Shown here piece by piece: positions 41,555 through 50,816 of a stretch of 64,000 nucleotides of DNA. Numbering within the stretch: position 1 is the first letter of the stretch; each line of letters starts with the position of its first letter. The notes under the pieces are model-generated. The model was not told the origin of the DNA, ran no database searches, and was given only the letters and a program-made list of their open reading frames with translations. The translations under genes were made by a program, and so were the position numbers. This DNA comes from Flavisolibacter amylovorans (GTDB lineage: Bacteria > Bacteroidota > Bacteroidia > Chitinophagales > Chitinophagaceae): positions 1-64,000 of the forward strand of contig NZ_BAABGY010000003.1 of the NCBI RefSeq assembly GCF_039541815.1, read 5' to 3'.

Positions 41555-41980
41555 TCAATTCCGCTCGAGCACGAGCTCGTCGGTACTGCCGTTGCCGCCG
41601 CTGACGTGCCGCAGGCTGATGCGCTGTGTTCCGCTCTCGAGCACCTCCCAGTCCTCGCTCAACTCCTGGAACGTGGCAGGACTGGTGAACACGATCAACA
41701 CCTTGCTGCGGTCGTCGGAAACGGTGGAGCCCCAGTTGCCGGTGACGGTGTTGGCGCCGTTGGTGGCCGTCACTGTGCCGCTTGCGGCAAACGTGAACGA
41801 GTAGCCGCTGAAGTTGGACGTCTCGTCCTGGCCGCTGTCCACGAACTTCGTCACCCGCCAGTCGCCCCCCTGCAGGAAGGCGCCCACGTTGATGAGGTTA
41901 TCGTTATCGTCATTGCTTTTCTTACACGAGGGCGCTAGGAGCAACAGGAAGGCACACAGGAACGGGAGCAAAATGCGCAT
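41555..41980 (-). CDS. Small lipoprotein, lipocalin-like
   Basis: 141 residues from the ATG at 41980 (MRILLPFLCAFLLLLAPSCKKS), whose lipobox APSC predicts a lipoprotein. The upstream ATG at 42007 adds MQGWKKIVP and is less likely. The mature part (GDWRVTKFVDSGQDETSNFSGYSFTFAASGTVTATNG) has the pattern of Bacteroidota lipocalin-like domains, which begin with W-R-V/I and a strand-rich body. Function is unknown. Confidence 0.7.
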   Translation of the reverse strand: MRILLPFLCAFLLLLAPSCKKSNDDNDNLINVGAFLQGGDWRVTKFVDSGQDETSNFSGYSFTFAASGTVTATNGANTVTGNWGSTVSDDRSKVLIVFTSPATFQELSEDWEVLESGTQRISLRHVSGGNGSTDELVLERN

Positions 41981-42025
41981 GGGTACAATTTTCTTCCACC
42001 CCTGCAAAAAGCGGGCAAAGGTGGG

Positions 42026-42838
42026 CTAAAGGCTGTCGACATACGCCTCCATCCCCTTCCGGGCAGCTGCGTCGGGGAAAGGACCGCTGCCGGCTGCATA
42101 ATTCTCCGCGGCATGCGCCGGGTTGGCCGTTGCCGGGATGACGCAGGTAACGGCGCTGTGCCCGAGGATGTAGCGCAGCAGGAAGGCGCTCCAGGATTGA
42201 ATGCCGAGCCCGGCCGCCCAGGGAGGCAGGGGCTTTGCCGCGAGCGCGCGCAGGTGGCGCCCTTCGCCAAACGGCCGGTTCACAAGCACGGCCACGCCCC
42301 GCTCCTGCGCAAGCGGGAGCAGGCGGCTTGCGGCGGCCCGCTCCACGATCGAATAGTTGACCTGCACGAAGTCGAGCGGCTCATCGATCAGCACCTGCCC
42401 GAGCGCGGCATGAGCGCTCTCGGTATAGTGCGTGACGCCGATATAGCGCACGCGGCCGGCCTCCTTCCAACGCCGCAGCGTGCGCAGGTGCGTGCGCCAA
42501 TCCACCAGGTTGTGTACCTGCGCAAGGTCGAGTACCCGGCAGCCCATGAGGGTCATCGAGCGCTCCAATTGCCGGACGCCGGCTTCCTGCCCCTCGGTCC
42601 ACACCTTGGTGGCATAGAAGAAGGGTGCCCGTCCGCCGGTAACGGCGCCCACCGCTGCCTCTGCATGCCCATACATCGGCGACGAGTCGATGAGCCGCCC
42701 GCCGCCGCGCTCCAGTATTTCTACGACCGATCGCTGCGCCGAAAGGTCGCTGCCGGGCTGGCGGTCGAACGATTGCCAGGTACCCAGGCCAAGCACCGGA
42801 AGGGCTTCGCCGGTGGCGGGGATGACGCGTTGTTCCAT
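42026..42838 (-). CDS. Aldo/keto reductase
   Basis: 270 residues, a (beta/alpha)8 NAD(P)H-dependent oxidoreductase. The catalytic tetrad is visible: Asp in RLIDSSPMYG, Tyr in the same motif, Lys in FYATKVW and His in LAQVHNLVDW. Near the C-terminus VTCVIPATANPAHAAENYAA matches the family cofactor-binding end. Slightly shorter than typical AKRs. The substrate is unknown. Confidence 0.88.
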   Translation of the reverse strand: MEQRVIPATGEALPVLGLGTWQSFDRQPGSDLSAQRSVVEILERGGGRLIDSSPMYGHAEAAVGAVTGGRAPFFYATKVWTEGQEAGVRQLERSMTLMGCRVLDLAQVHNLVDWRTHLRTLRRWKEAGRVRYIGVTHYTESAHAALGQVLIDEPLDFVQVNYSIVERAAASRLLPLAQERGVAVLVNRPFGEGRHLRALAAKPLPPWAAGLGIQSWSAFLLRYILGHSAVTCVIPATANPAHAAENYAAGSGPFPDAAARKGMEAYVDSL

Positions 42839-43011
42839 AGCGTTCCTATTGCAAGCCGAATGCCCTGCATCTTCCCCACCACGGGCAGCAGCTCAGCCGG
42901 CAACAGCGCCCTCTTGTCGAAGCCGTAACGTCCGCTTGCCACGCATTGCTGCACAAAGGGAGCCGGCACCCTTTTTTTCGGCCCTTGATTTCCTCTATTA
43001 AACGAAGCAAG

Positions 43012-43899
43012 ATGAAAACCCTGAATTTCAAGGACGCCGCCAGTGGCGAAGACATGAAGATCGCCTATAGTGATTACGGCAAAGGCCGCCCGGTGGTACT
43101 GCTGCATGGCTGGCCCCTGAGCCGCGAAATGTGGGAATACCAGATCGATGCCCTCGTGAACGCCGGCCACCGCGTGATCAAGTACGACCGCCGCGGCTTC
43201 GGCAAGTCGGGCAAGCCCTGGGACGGCTATGATTACGATAGCCTTACGGGCGACCTGCACGAGCTCATGACGCAACTGGACCTTCGCGACGCGACGCTCG
43301 TCGGCTTCTCGATGGGCGGCGGCGAGGTGGTGCGCTACCTGAGCCGCTACGGCAGCGACCGTGTTGCGAAGATCGTGCTCATCAGCGCCGTAACGCCCTA
43401 CCTCGGCCGCACCGAAGACAATCCCGAGGGTGTACCCGAGAACGTGTTTGCCGACATGCTCACCAGCATCCGCGAAGACCGCATCGCCTTCCTCGACGAG
43501 TTTGGCAAGAAGTTCTTCGGCGTTGGGCTGCTGCATCACCCGGTGAGCACGCCGCTGCTCGAATATTACCGGATGCTGGCGGCGCACGCCACCCAGCGCT
43601 CCACGCTTCAGTGCGCCCTTGCCTTTGCGCATACGGATTTCCGTGAGGACGTGAAGGCGGTGCGCGTGCCCACGCTCATCATCCACGGCGATGCCGACAA
43701 AACGGTGCCGATCGATGCCTCGGGTGCCCGCACGGCCCGCATGATCCCCAACAGCGAATACATCGTGTACGAAGACGCGCCGCACGGGCTTTTCTATACG
43801 CACCGCGAGCGGCTCAATGCCGACCTGCTCCGCTTTATCGGGGCTGGCGCGGCCACTCCGGCAGTGGGCGCTGCTTCCGGCGACGCTCGTCCTTTCTGA
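43012..43899 (+). CDS. Alpha/beta hydrolase, non-haem haloperoxidase-like
   Basis: 295 residues from the ATG at 43012 (MKTLNFKDAASGEDMKIAYSDYG). It has VVLLHGWPLSREMW (oxyanion HG), the nucleophile elbow VGFSMGGGEVVRYLSRYG (Ser near 100), acid in LIIHGDADKTVPID and His in EDAPHGLFYTH. The motif set matches the cofactor-free chloroperoxidase/esterase subfamily. The C-terminal GAGAATPAVGAASGDARPF is low complexity. The physiological substrate is unknown. Confidence 0.9.
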   Translation: MKTLNFKDAASGEDMKIAYSDYGKGRPVVLLHGWPLSREMWEYQIDALVNAGHRVIKYDRRGFGKSGKPWDGYDYDSLTGDLHELMTQLDLRDATLVGFSMGGGEVVRYLSRYGSDRVAKIVLISAVTPYLGRTEDNPEGVPENVFADMLTSIREDRIAFLDEFGKKFFGVGLLHHPVSTPLLEYYRMLAAHATQRSTLQCALAFAHTDFREDVKAVRVPTLIIHGDADKTVPIDASGARTARMIPNSEYIVYEDAPHGLFYTHRERLNADLLRFIGAGAATPAVGAASGDARPF

Positions 43900-43909
43900 A
43901 CCACATCAG

Positions 43910-43945
43910 CATAAGAAAAGGCCGCCCCGGCGGCCTTTTCTTATG
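43910..43945 (+). terminator. Terminator after the hydrolase gene
   Basis: A 16-bp palindromic stem beginning CATAAGAAAAGGCCGC with a short CCCG loop, 11 nt past the stop. Confidence 0.9.
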
Positions 43946-44000
43946 TGTGTACCATTTGAGGCAGTCGCTACATCGGGTGCTCCTTGAATATTCGTGTAGC

Positions 44001-44074
44001 GTCAGGCGTGAGGCGTGCGCAGAAAGCCGCCCCTGTTGGACACGTCATCTCACGCTTCACGCCTCACGCCTGAC
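44001..44074. repeat. Perfect 17-bp inverted GCGTGAGGC repeat
   Basis: GTCAGGCGTGAGGCGTG (44001-44017) and its exact complement (44058-44074) flank about 40 nt. The right arm is extended by one more unit (CACGCTT). It lies between two convergent genes, after the plus-strand terminator and near the stop of the RMD1-family gene. Confidence 0.95.
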
Positions 44075-44109
44075 GGCATAGCGCGGAGGCTTCGATTTTG
44101 AGTCATCAT

Positions 44110-44895
44110 CTAATCACCTTTCAGCTTTTCCAGCACCATGTTCACTACCTCTACGGCGATGAGGATGATCACGATCCACTCGAGCGTGTTGCTGTGCTTG
44201 TACTTGAGGATGTCGCGAAACAGCTCCAGATTATCTTTAACGATGCTGAGGCTTTCGGAGATGTTGCGAAAGCGCTCCTGCAGGTCGAAGACCCGGCGCA
44301 TGCCCATGTCTACGCGGTTGAGGCTTTCGTCTTCCCAGGTTTCGGGCGGCGAATCGAAGATGTACAGGTTCTCCACGATGCTGTTGCGCAGCATGAGGGT
44401 GTGTGCGATGAATTGCTGGAGCTTTCGGCCCGAGATGGAAAGGCGCCCCTTTTGCTCGAGGTGCTTCGTATGCGTGTTGGTCTCGCCGAGCAGCCGGGAG
44501 GCCTGGTCTTCGAAGTAATCGAGGGCCACCGATTGCGACACGTTCAGCATCACGAGGCGGAGCACGTCCATATCGGTACGCACCACCTCGATCTTGTTGT
44601 TGCTGATCTTGTTCTCGGGGGCGTCGGTCTCGATGATGAAGTCTTCTACCATCGGCTCCTCGTGCGGGTTCCTGCTGTGTGGCCGGATGATCTGCAGCAC
44701 CGAGGCAGCCGTCACCGGGTCGTAATTGAGCAGGCACACCACCCCGTATTTGAACACGTAGAGCAGCTGGTGATCAGCCATCCGGTACAGCAGCTCATCG
44801 GCATCGCTGTGGTAGAGCTCGGCTTTGAACACCGTGCGAAAGCCTTTGATGTCGATACTGTCGGCCACCTGGTATGCCTGAACCTGCATGATCAT
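44110..44895 (-). CDS. RMD1/DUF155-family protein
   Basis: 261 residues. Recognised by ELYHSDADELLYRMADHQLLYVFKYGVVCLLNY, SQSVALDYFEDQ, RLSISGRKLQQFIAHTLMLRNSIVENLYIFDSPPETWEDESLNRV and a hydrophobic segment near the C-terminus (LEWIVIILIAVEVVNMVL). Eukaryotic members are mitochondrial proteins linked to meiosis and translation; the bacterial role is unknown. It is probably anchored in the inner membrane by the C-terminal helix. Confidence 0.85.
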   Translation of the reverse strand: MIMQVQAYQVADSIDIKGFRTVFKAELYHSDADELLYRMADHQLLYVFKYGVVCLLNYDPVTAASVLQIIRPHSRNPHEEPMVEDFIIETDAPENKISNNKIEVVRTDMDVLRLVMLNVSQSVALDYFEDQASRLLGETNTHTKHLEQKGRLSISGRKLQQFIAHTLMLRNSIVENLYIFDSPPETWEDESLNRVDMGMRRVFDLQERFRNISESLSIVKDNLELFRDILKYKHSNTLEWIVIILIAVEVVNMVLEKLKGD

Positions 44896-44984
44896 ATTCC
44901 CTGCGCTTTAACCGGCCGGCGGCGCCGGCTCCGGAGCAGGTGCTAAAACAATTGTACCACTGCACAGCAGTGCACCCGGCGTTT

Positions 44985-45947
44985 TCAGCGGCACCGCTCC
45001 AGCATCCAGCCTACGAGCACTTTTTTATCAACGAGTCCCCAGGTGTAGTCGGGGTTCCGCCGGTCGGTGTTGTCGTCGGGCTGGTTAAAAAGCTGCAGGG
45101 TGGCGTCGGCGTGCCCGGTGCGTTTCAGCTCGCTCACGATGCCCACCATATCGGGGAAATTGGTATCGAATACGGTCTTGCCCTTCACGTTCATCCAGTA
45201 ATGGGTGGCGGGCTCTGAATAGGCAAGCACGGCCAGGTTCCGGAGCAGGTGGAGGTGGCGGTTGCGCGGATCGAAATAGCTGTACGGCGACAGCTCGAGG
45301 TAGGCATCCTCGCGGGCACGGGGCGTGCCGCCCAAAAACTTCTGGAGCAGGTAGGTCACGAGGCGTCCTTCGAAGACGGCACTCTCGGCGAAGCGGTCGC
45401 GGAGGCCTTTATCCGATTCGTGCCACATCCGCACCCAATCGAGCACGCCGTCGCAGAAAACGATGCCCCTTACATTGAGCGGCGGCCGCTTCGCGCGCTC
45501 CTGGTAGCGGAGGTAGCGCATCGCGCGGTGCCCCGACAGGTTTACGCCCAGGAAAAACAGCGGCAGTCCGGGTTTACCGTATTGCTGCAACAGGCGCCGC
45601 AGCAGGGAGTCGGCGCGGCGGGGGCCGGTATCGTCGTGAAAGAGGTCGATGGGTATCCCGGAGGAAAGGTGCAGGATACCGAGGCCGGCGGGTCGCGCCG
45701 CCGCCCGTAGTGCTACGAGGGCTCTGGCGGCAGTATCAGGGCGGCGGTCGTCGAGCGAAACGATCAGCCCAAGCAACGGACCTTCCGGAAGCAGCAGGGT
45801 GTAGCCCCGCTCGCCCAGCGGCAACACATCCTTCGCGCCGGGGCCGATGCGGAGCGTGCCGGAGAGCGCGGTGTATTGCTGCAGGGCAGGCTGTGCGTGG
45901 AGTGCGGCGCTCAGGAATAAACAAATGGCCATTAGCATTGATTTCAT
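44985..45947 (-). CDS. Secreted alpha/beta-hydrolase-like protein of unknown function
   Basis: 320 residues with a signal peptide (MKSMLMAICLFLSAALHAQ). It shows LLLPEGPLLGLIVSLDDRR, GLGILHLSSGIPIDLFHDD, PLFFLGVNLSGHRAMRYLRYQE (where a nucleophile elbow would be expected) and NVRGIVFCDGVLDWVRMW. The elbow reads G-V-N-L-S-G instead of G-x-S-x-G, so it is an atypical or non-catalytic member, or another fold. The window gives no functional hint. Confidence 0.6.
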   Translation of the reverse strand: MKSMLMAICLFLSAALHAQPALQQYTALSGTLRIGPGAKDVLPLGERGYTLLLPEGPLLGLIVSLDDRRPDTAARALVALRAAARPAGLGILHLSSGIPIDLFHDDTGPRRADSLLRRLLQQYGKPGLPLFFLGVNLSGHRAMRYLRYQERAKRPPLNVRGIVFCDGVLDWVRMWHESDKGLRDRFAESAVFEGRLVTYLLQKFLGGTPRAREDAYLELSPYSYFDPRNRHLHLLRNLAVLAYSEPATHYWMNVKGKTVFDTNFPDMVGIVSELKRTGHADATLQLFNQPDDNTDRRNPDYTWGLVDKKVLVGWMLERCR

Positions 45948-46065
45948 GCGATGATTTTTTCCCGGATACTAAATTATCCGGACGTTGTCAAAGCAGGAAC
46001 GGTAGTGACCTGAAGCGGCGGAAACCACGCATGTATCGTCGTAAAAGAACCCGAAGCGGGCGTGA

Positions 46066-49000
46066 TCAGCGGATAAGCGTTACCGTTCCCCGGCGACTCA
46101 CCGGCTGCCCGCGATGGTCGATCCCTTCGGCCACCCAGATGTATACGCCGGTGTCCTGTTGCAGCCCGCGCACGGTGCCGTCCCACCCGCTCCGCTCGGT
46201 GGTGGTTTCGAAGATGAGCTCGCCCCAGCGGTTGTAGATGCGCAGGAAGCGAAAGGTCCGGATCCCGACGGGAATGCCGCGGAGCACGTCGTTGCGGCCG
46301 TCGCGGTTCGGGGTGAAAGCATCGGGCACATAGATATCCGCGCGGTCGAACACCTTGACGTTGACATACGCGGTGCCCGTACATCCCTGCGGCGTTCGGA
46401 GCACCACGCGGTAGCGCGTGTCCCTGTCCGGGAGAGCGACGGGATCGGGCCGGTCGGGGAAATCGAGGCTTGCCGCCGGTGTCCATTGGTAGGACGTCAC
46501 CCCGCTGTTGCCCAGGTCGAGGGCACGCAACTGCAGGGGCTGGCCCACGGCCGCTACGGTATCGCGCCCGGCAAAGGCCCGCACCGCGGGCACCACGTCA
46601 ATAAAGACCGTATCGGGCCGGAGCGAGGAGCAGCCGTTGGCATCTACTACGTCGAGGTAATATTCCGTATCGCGCTCGGGTTGCACGATTGGTTCCTGGG
46701 AACGCGGATCGTTGAGGGCCGCGGCCGGGCGCCACTGGTATTGAACGCCGCCACTGCCCCGGAGCCGCACGGTCAACCCGACGCAAATGCCGGTATCCAG
46801 CCCCGCATTGGGCCTCGGGGCCGGCCATACCTTGATGAACACACTGTCGACGCCGGTGCAGCGGCCTCGCACGACCGAAAGCCGGAACCACGAATCAGCC
46901 GCGGGGGACACCGTTGGATCGGCTACAGCCGGGTCCGAAAAAGTTCCCCCGCTCCAGTTGAGTGTCGTCGCATTCGTTTGCGCCGCCAGCCGCACGCTGG
47001 TGCCCTCGCAGATCGTATCGCGCGGGCCCGCATCAACGACCAGGTCGCTCAGAAGGGGGATGGTCAGGCTGCTGTCTTTCGCGCACCCGTTGACGTCCCG
47101 GACCGATACGGTAGCCGGCCCAGGCGGTCCGCTCAGGGTGCTGCTGCTGCCGTAGACACCGCCGTTGATGGCATAGGTGAACGGGCTTCCTCCCCCGCTC
47201 TCGACCTGCAGCTGCACCTGCCCGTCGCCGGAGCAGCCTGCCGGCGTGATCAGCGCGCTAAAGCGGATCGACACGGAAACGCCGACGGTCACCGTGCGCG
47301 TCGCCGTGCAGCCGTTCGCATCGATGACACTGAGCTGGTGGGGTCCGTTGACGAGGGAAAACACCGTGCCGGCAGAAAAGCCACCGCCGTTGGCGGCAAA
47401 CTGGTACGGCGGAAGCCCGCCGGTGCCGGCCAGCGTCACCGAGCCGTTCGCACCCTGGCAGGGCGCCGGCTGCACGGTTTCGGTGAAGGCGAGATCGGGA
47501 TACCGCTGCAGGATCGTGACCGTGATGCTGTCGGAGCAGCCGGCCGCGTCGGTGATCCGGATGCTATGCGGGCCCGCGGAGAGTCCGCCCAGCACAGGAC
47601 TGCTGCCGGCCGCTACGTTATCGACACTGTATGTTACAGGCTGCATCCAGGCGTCATTCGGCGCCAGCCTTACTTCCCCGGTGCGGGCACCGCTGCACAG
47701 CACGTCGGTCTTGGAAAGCAGGGTGAGGCGCTTCTGCACGAAGCGCACGGAGTCGCGGGCCCGGCAATTGCCGACTGCCGCCTCGCAGATATAGGTTTGC
47801 CCGTCTACCGGCAGCAGTACCGGGTTGGCCGTGCCGCCGTTGCTGATACCGGCGGCCGGCGTCCACTGGTAGGAGGTATAGGTGTTGGTCAGCTGGAGCG
47901 ACAGGGGCACATCCTTACAGAAGCCGCCGCCGTTAGGGGTGATGGCCAGCGTGTCGTAATCGCGCAGCTCGATCTCGATCTCGTCGGAGATGAAGGCAGG
48001 GCCCCCACAGCCGGCAGCCACCCCGATCCGGAGCCGCTCCACTCCTTCCGCCAGGTTATCGACGAGCACCTCGATCGGCACTTCCACGAAGACCTGGTTA
48101 GCGGGTATCTGCACGGTTGCCGGCAGCGCAACGAAGTCGGCCGCGGGCTGCGCGGAGCCGGACACCACCAGGCTAACGGTTTCGGGAAGCGGCGAAGCGG
48201 CACTCCGACGGATCCGGATGCCGCCGGTATGGCAGCCTTCCACGAGGTAGGGCTGACCGTTGTCGTCGGGGTTGAGGCTTACGACAGAGAGCGTGGGCGA
48301 GCTGAGGCTGCGTGCTTCGAGAAAGACACCGCTGTCGTACGAATCGTCGGGCGGACCGTTGCGCGGGCCACCGTCCGCGATCACCAGCTTCAGGTGATAG
48401 GTCTGGCAGGGCTGCACGCGGGTGCCTGCCTGCATCACCACCGTGTGGCCATTGTGCGTGAGCTGCAGGTTGCCGGCATTACTGGTATAGTAGGCGGTAA
48501 ACGGCGCACCGGGCCCCTGGTCCAGGCAAAGGGCAATGTCGCCATCCGGCGGAGGGCCGGGGATCCCGTTGTTGATGGAGTTGATGGACACCGGGATATT
48601 GGTACCCGGTACCACCGCCAGGTTCCGGACGCCCACGATGCCGGGCCCGCTGAGCAGGAACCCGAAGGCATCGTTGTATTCGGAGCACACATACTGCGGG
48701 TACTCGTCGGAGCTGAACACGTAGTTGAACTGGATGCTGTCGCCCAGCGGCACGAAGTCGAATTCGAGCACGTTGGCATCGGCGGTGCGCCGGCCCACGA
48801 TGGCCTGCAGGTCGGCATCGCCGGGAAAGCCGAAAGTGTGGCTGATGATACTGCTCGCCGGGCCGCTCAGGCTCCTGGCCCTGCCATTGGTGAGCACGAT
48901 GCCGCTGTCGAGTCCCAGGTTAGTGCCTCCCACATGGGCGAAGAAGCCCGCGCTGACGGTTGGCCCGCGGAGCGTCACGTTCGACACCAGCACACCCGCC

Positions 49001-49122
49001 CCCACGAGCTTTTGGGCCAATGCCTGGGCGTCCGCCGACTCCGTTACCACCAACTGGCCATGTGCCGGTAGCGAAAGCAGCAGGTAAAAAAAGAGGCTGA
49101 CGAACAAGGAAGCGGCGCGCAT
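46066..49122 (-). CDS. Large secreted T9SS cargo protein (choice-of-anchor L domain, Ig-like repeats, type B sorting domain)
   Basis: 1018 residues. Signal peptide (MRAASLFVSLFFYLLLSLPAHGQ), then a choice-of-anchor-L-like domain (about 25-270: GGTNLGLDSGIVLTNG, FNYVFSSDEYPQYVCSEYNDAFGFLLSGPG). A Calx-beta-like segment follows, then Ig-like/SprB-type repeats (for example SDSITVTILQ, GANGSVTLAG, PPYQFAANGG). It ends in a gliding-motility-type sorting domain (about 930-1018: YVPDAFTPNRDGRNDVLRGI ... IYNRWGELIFETT). It should be exported by the type IX system and attached to or released from the cell surface. A likely adhesin; the ligand is unknown. Confidence 0.93.
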   Translation of the reverse strand: MRAASLFVSLFFYLLLSLPAHGQLVVTESADAQALAQKLVGAGVLVSNVTLRGPTVSAGFFAHVGGTNLGLDSGIVLTNGRARSLSGPASSIISHTFGFPGDADLQAIVGRRTADANVLEFDFVPLGDSIQFNYVFSSDEYPQYVCSEYNDAFGFLLSGPGIVGVRNLAVVPGTNIPVSINSINNGIPGPPPDGDIALCLDQGPGAPFTAYYTSNAGNLQLTHNGHTVVMQAGTRVQPCQTYHLKLVIADGGPRNGPPDDSYDSGVFLEARSLSSPTLSVVSLNPDDNGQPYLVEGCHTGGIRIRRSAASPLPETVSLVVSGSAQPAADFVALPATVQIPANQVFVEVPIEVLVDNLAEGVERLRIGVAAGCGGPAFISDEIEIELRDYDTLAITPNGGGFCKDVPLSLQLTNTYTSYQWTPAAGISNGGTANPVLLPVDGQTYICEAAVGNCRARDSVRFVQKRLTLLSKTDVLCSGARTGEVRLAPNDAWMQPVTYSVDNVAAGSSPVLGGLSAGPHSIRITDAAGCSDSITVTILQRYPDLAFTETVQPAPCQGANGSVTLAGTGGLPPYQFAANGGGFSAGTVFSLVNGPHQLSVIDANGCTATRTVTVGVSVSIRFSALITPAGCSGDGQVQLQVESGGGSPFTYAINGGVYGSSSTLSGPPGPATVSVRDVNGCAKDSSLTIPLLSDLVVDAGPRDTICEGTSVRLAAQTNATTLNWSGGTFSDPAVADPTVSPAADSWFRLSVVRGRCTGVDSVFIKVWPAPRPNAGLDTGICVGLTVRLRGSGGVQYQWRPAAALNDPRSQEPIVQPERDTEYYLDVVDANGCSSLRPDTVFIDVVPAVRAFAGRDTVAAVGQPLQLRALDLGNSGVTSYQWTPAASLDFPDRPDPVALPDRDTRYRVVLRTPQGCTGTAYVNVKVFDRADIYVPDAFTPNRDGRNDVLRGIPVGIRTFRFLRIYNRWGELIFETTTERSGWDGTVRGLQQDTGVYIWVAEGIDHRGQPVSRRGTVTLIR

Positions 49123-49281
49123 AGCTCTGGATAGGCATTAAAATTACCGAAAATCACCCTGCCGCGGGGCTGTATTTCCGGGGCCTCGCGTTACGTTCAT
49201 AGAGGCGGTGGCGGCAAGCACAGATCCACCGGACTCAACAAGATTCGCGGCGCTTTCGTTCACCCGCGGTACGCCCGCGCA

Positions 49282-49314
49282 AAAACAAACAGGCCGCGCG
49301 GACGCGGCCTGTTT
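49282..49314 (-). terminator. Terminator of the AraC-membrane protein unit
   Basis: A 12-bp stem (AAACAGGCCGCG / CGCGGCCTGTTT) with loop CGGA, T-rich on the minus strand, about 20 nt past the stop at 49333. Confidence 0.85.
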
Positions 49315-49332
49315 ACCAGATAGCCCTTTGCA

Positions 49333-49920
49333 TCAGGCCGGCACCGGCGCGTTTACGGCGGTGCGCTGCGGCTGTGTGACCGTGCGCTTGCTACTCGCCA
49401 GCACCTGGCTGGCCACGAGCCGGTACGCGATGCGGAGGTACAGCACCAGGGTTCCCAGCGTCATCCCGAACCGGATGATGTTGGCCACCTGCCATTCGCG
49501 CGAGGCCATGTAGAGCGCGGCATCGGACACGCCGGCGAGCGGCTCCAGAAAGATGATGAAGATGCGCGGCAGAAAGTAGATACCGGTAAAGAGCTCGATA
49601 CTGACGACGCCAGCGAGTGCGGCCAGCAGCAGGCGGTTGGTGTTGCGTGGGCGGTTGCGCAGGAGCACCGTGGCGGCAAGCAAGGTGAGGATCAGCGCCG
49701 GCACCAGGGTCTGGAAAAAGTACCCGGCATGGCTGACCCGGAAGAAGCCCCGGTAAGCGGCAAACTCGGCACGCGTGCCGCCGCTCCAGTTAGGGATCTC
49801 GGCGATGAACTGGTAGAGCGTGCCGCCCAGGGCGGCGCAGAACAGCAGAAAGGAAATGCAGAAGAGGGTAAAGCCGGCACGGGCGCGGCGATCTGTGGAG
49901 GCGTTCGTTGGTGTTGACAT
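49333..49920 (-). CDS. Four-helix membrane protein of unknown function
   Basis: 195 residues from the ATG at 49920 (MSTPTNASTDRRARAGFTLF). Four transmembrane helices are visible (LFCISFLLFCAALGGTLYQF, FFQTLVPALILTLLAATVLL, LLLAALAGVVSIELFTGIYF, and one near IIRFGMTLGTLVLYLRIAY). The layout resembles small DUF1772-like membrane proteins, but I am not certain. It lies 50 nt downstream of an AraC-type regulator on the same strand, so that regulator may control it. Confidence 0.65.
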   Translation of the reverse strand: MSTPTNASTDRRARAGFTLFCISFLLFCAALGGTLYQFIAEIPNWSGGTRAEFAAYRGFFRVSHAGYFFQTLVPALILTLLAATVLLRNRPRNTNRLLLAALAGVVSIELFTGIYFLPRIFIIFLEPLAGVSDAALYMASREWQVANIIRFGMTLGTLVLYLRIAYRLVASQVLASSKRTVTQPQRTAVNAPVPA

Positions 49921-49970
49921 GGTGATTTCTTTTTGCAAAGGTCACCGCGCTGGCCGCCGCGGGATTGTAT

Positions 49971-50780
49971 TTAACGGACATCTTCGAAGAGGTGGCCCGC
50001 CAGGTGGCTGCGTTGGCGCCGGTAGGCACCAGGCGTCATGCCGGCGCTCGACCGGAAGGTCCGGATAAAATGTGACTGGTCGGAAAAGCCGCAGTCGTAG
50101 GCAATGTCGGTGAGCGGGGCATCAGTGCCATGGAGCAGGTGCAGCGCGCGCAGGTAGCGGCGGAACAGCAGGTTCTCTTCGGTGTTGCGGCCGGTGAGGG
50201 CCATTAGCTTCCGGCTCAATTGCCGCGGCGAGTAGCACATCCGCTCCGAAAGGCTTTTTACCGATAGTCCTTCGATGTCGTGTTCCGACAGAAATCGATT
50301 GAACTCGAGCCCGCGCGGGCAGAGCTCGGCTTGCCTCCCGAGCAGCCAGGTGCAGACCACCGCAACCCGTGCCGCAAACGAGGAGGCCTCCAGCAGCTCG
50401 TGCCACAGGCTGTCGAACGCCCCGTCCACCAGGGTCATGTCGACACAACGATCGGCGAACTCGGTGGCCGGTATGCGAAACATGCCGAGCAGCGCCGCCG
50501 GCTGAAACACGACGCCGAACAGGTGGTGCCGGCCCGGCACCTGCAGGTGTACCGGTTGCTGGTTGAAGCCGTTGACGAAGCACCTGGGAACCGTGATCGG
50601 CCCGGTCCCCACCACACCCCGGATACAGCCGGTGGTATCAAAGTTGAAAATCAGCTCCACGGTCCCTTTGGGGAGTATGCGCTCCTGCACCGCTCCCGGG
50701 TAGCTGCGGTTGATCTGCCAGAGGTTCTGCACGCTGGAATGAAGGGCAGCCTGCATGGGGATGGAGTAGAAGTCGTGCAC
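49971..50780 (-). CDS. AraC-family transcriptional regulator
   Basis: 269 residues from a GTG at 50780; an ATG at 50756 (MQAALHSSVQNLW) is also possible. The N-terminal sensor (about 10-150; ERILPKGTVELIFNF, FGVVFQPAALLGMF) is of the DUF6597 type. The C-terminal double helix-turn-helix (about 165-260) has LSVKSLSERMCYSPRQLSRKLMALTG and DIAYDCGFSDQSHFIRTFRSSAGMTPGAYRRQ. The inducer is unknown. It is probably cotranscribed with the membrane protein gene and may autoregulate through TACCGG repeats just upstream. Confidence 0.92.
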   Translation of the reverse strand: MHDFYSIPMQAALHSSVQNLWQINRSYPGAVQERILPKGTVELIFNFDTTGCIRGVVGTGPITVPRCFVNGFNQQPVHLQVPGRHHLFGVVFQPAALLGMFRIPATEFADRCVDMTLVDGAFDSLWHELLEASSFAARVAVVCTWLLGRQAELCPRGLEFNRFLSEHDIEGLSVKSLSERMCYSPRQLSRKLMALTGRNTEENLLFRRYLRALHLLHGTDAPLTDIAYDCGFSDQSHFIRTFRSSAGMTPGAYRRQRSHLAGHLFEDVR

Positions 50781-50816
50781 CGGTAAAAGCGGTACCGGTT
50801 AAGGGTCGATACCGGC
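50776..50816. promoter_or_regulatory. Putative operator: three TACCGG-like sites at the AraC start
   Basis: CACCGGTAA, GTACCGGTTA and ATACCGGCAC occur within 40 nt across the start region of the AraC-type gene. Two of them form an ACCGGT-centred symmetric pair. Position and repetition suit an autoregulatory site. Confidence 0.35.

Noticed and set aside
46114..49071. A 985-codon open frame antisense to the T9SS cargo gene
   Set aside because: The minus-strand frame has a signal peptide, recognisable domains and a sorting domain; the plus-strand frame is a compositional shadow in GC-rich DNA with no domain pattern. The same applies to long antisense frames at 25683-27548, 30824-32419 and 51318-53423.
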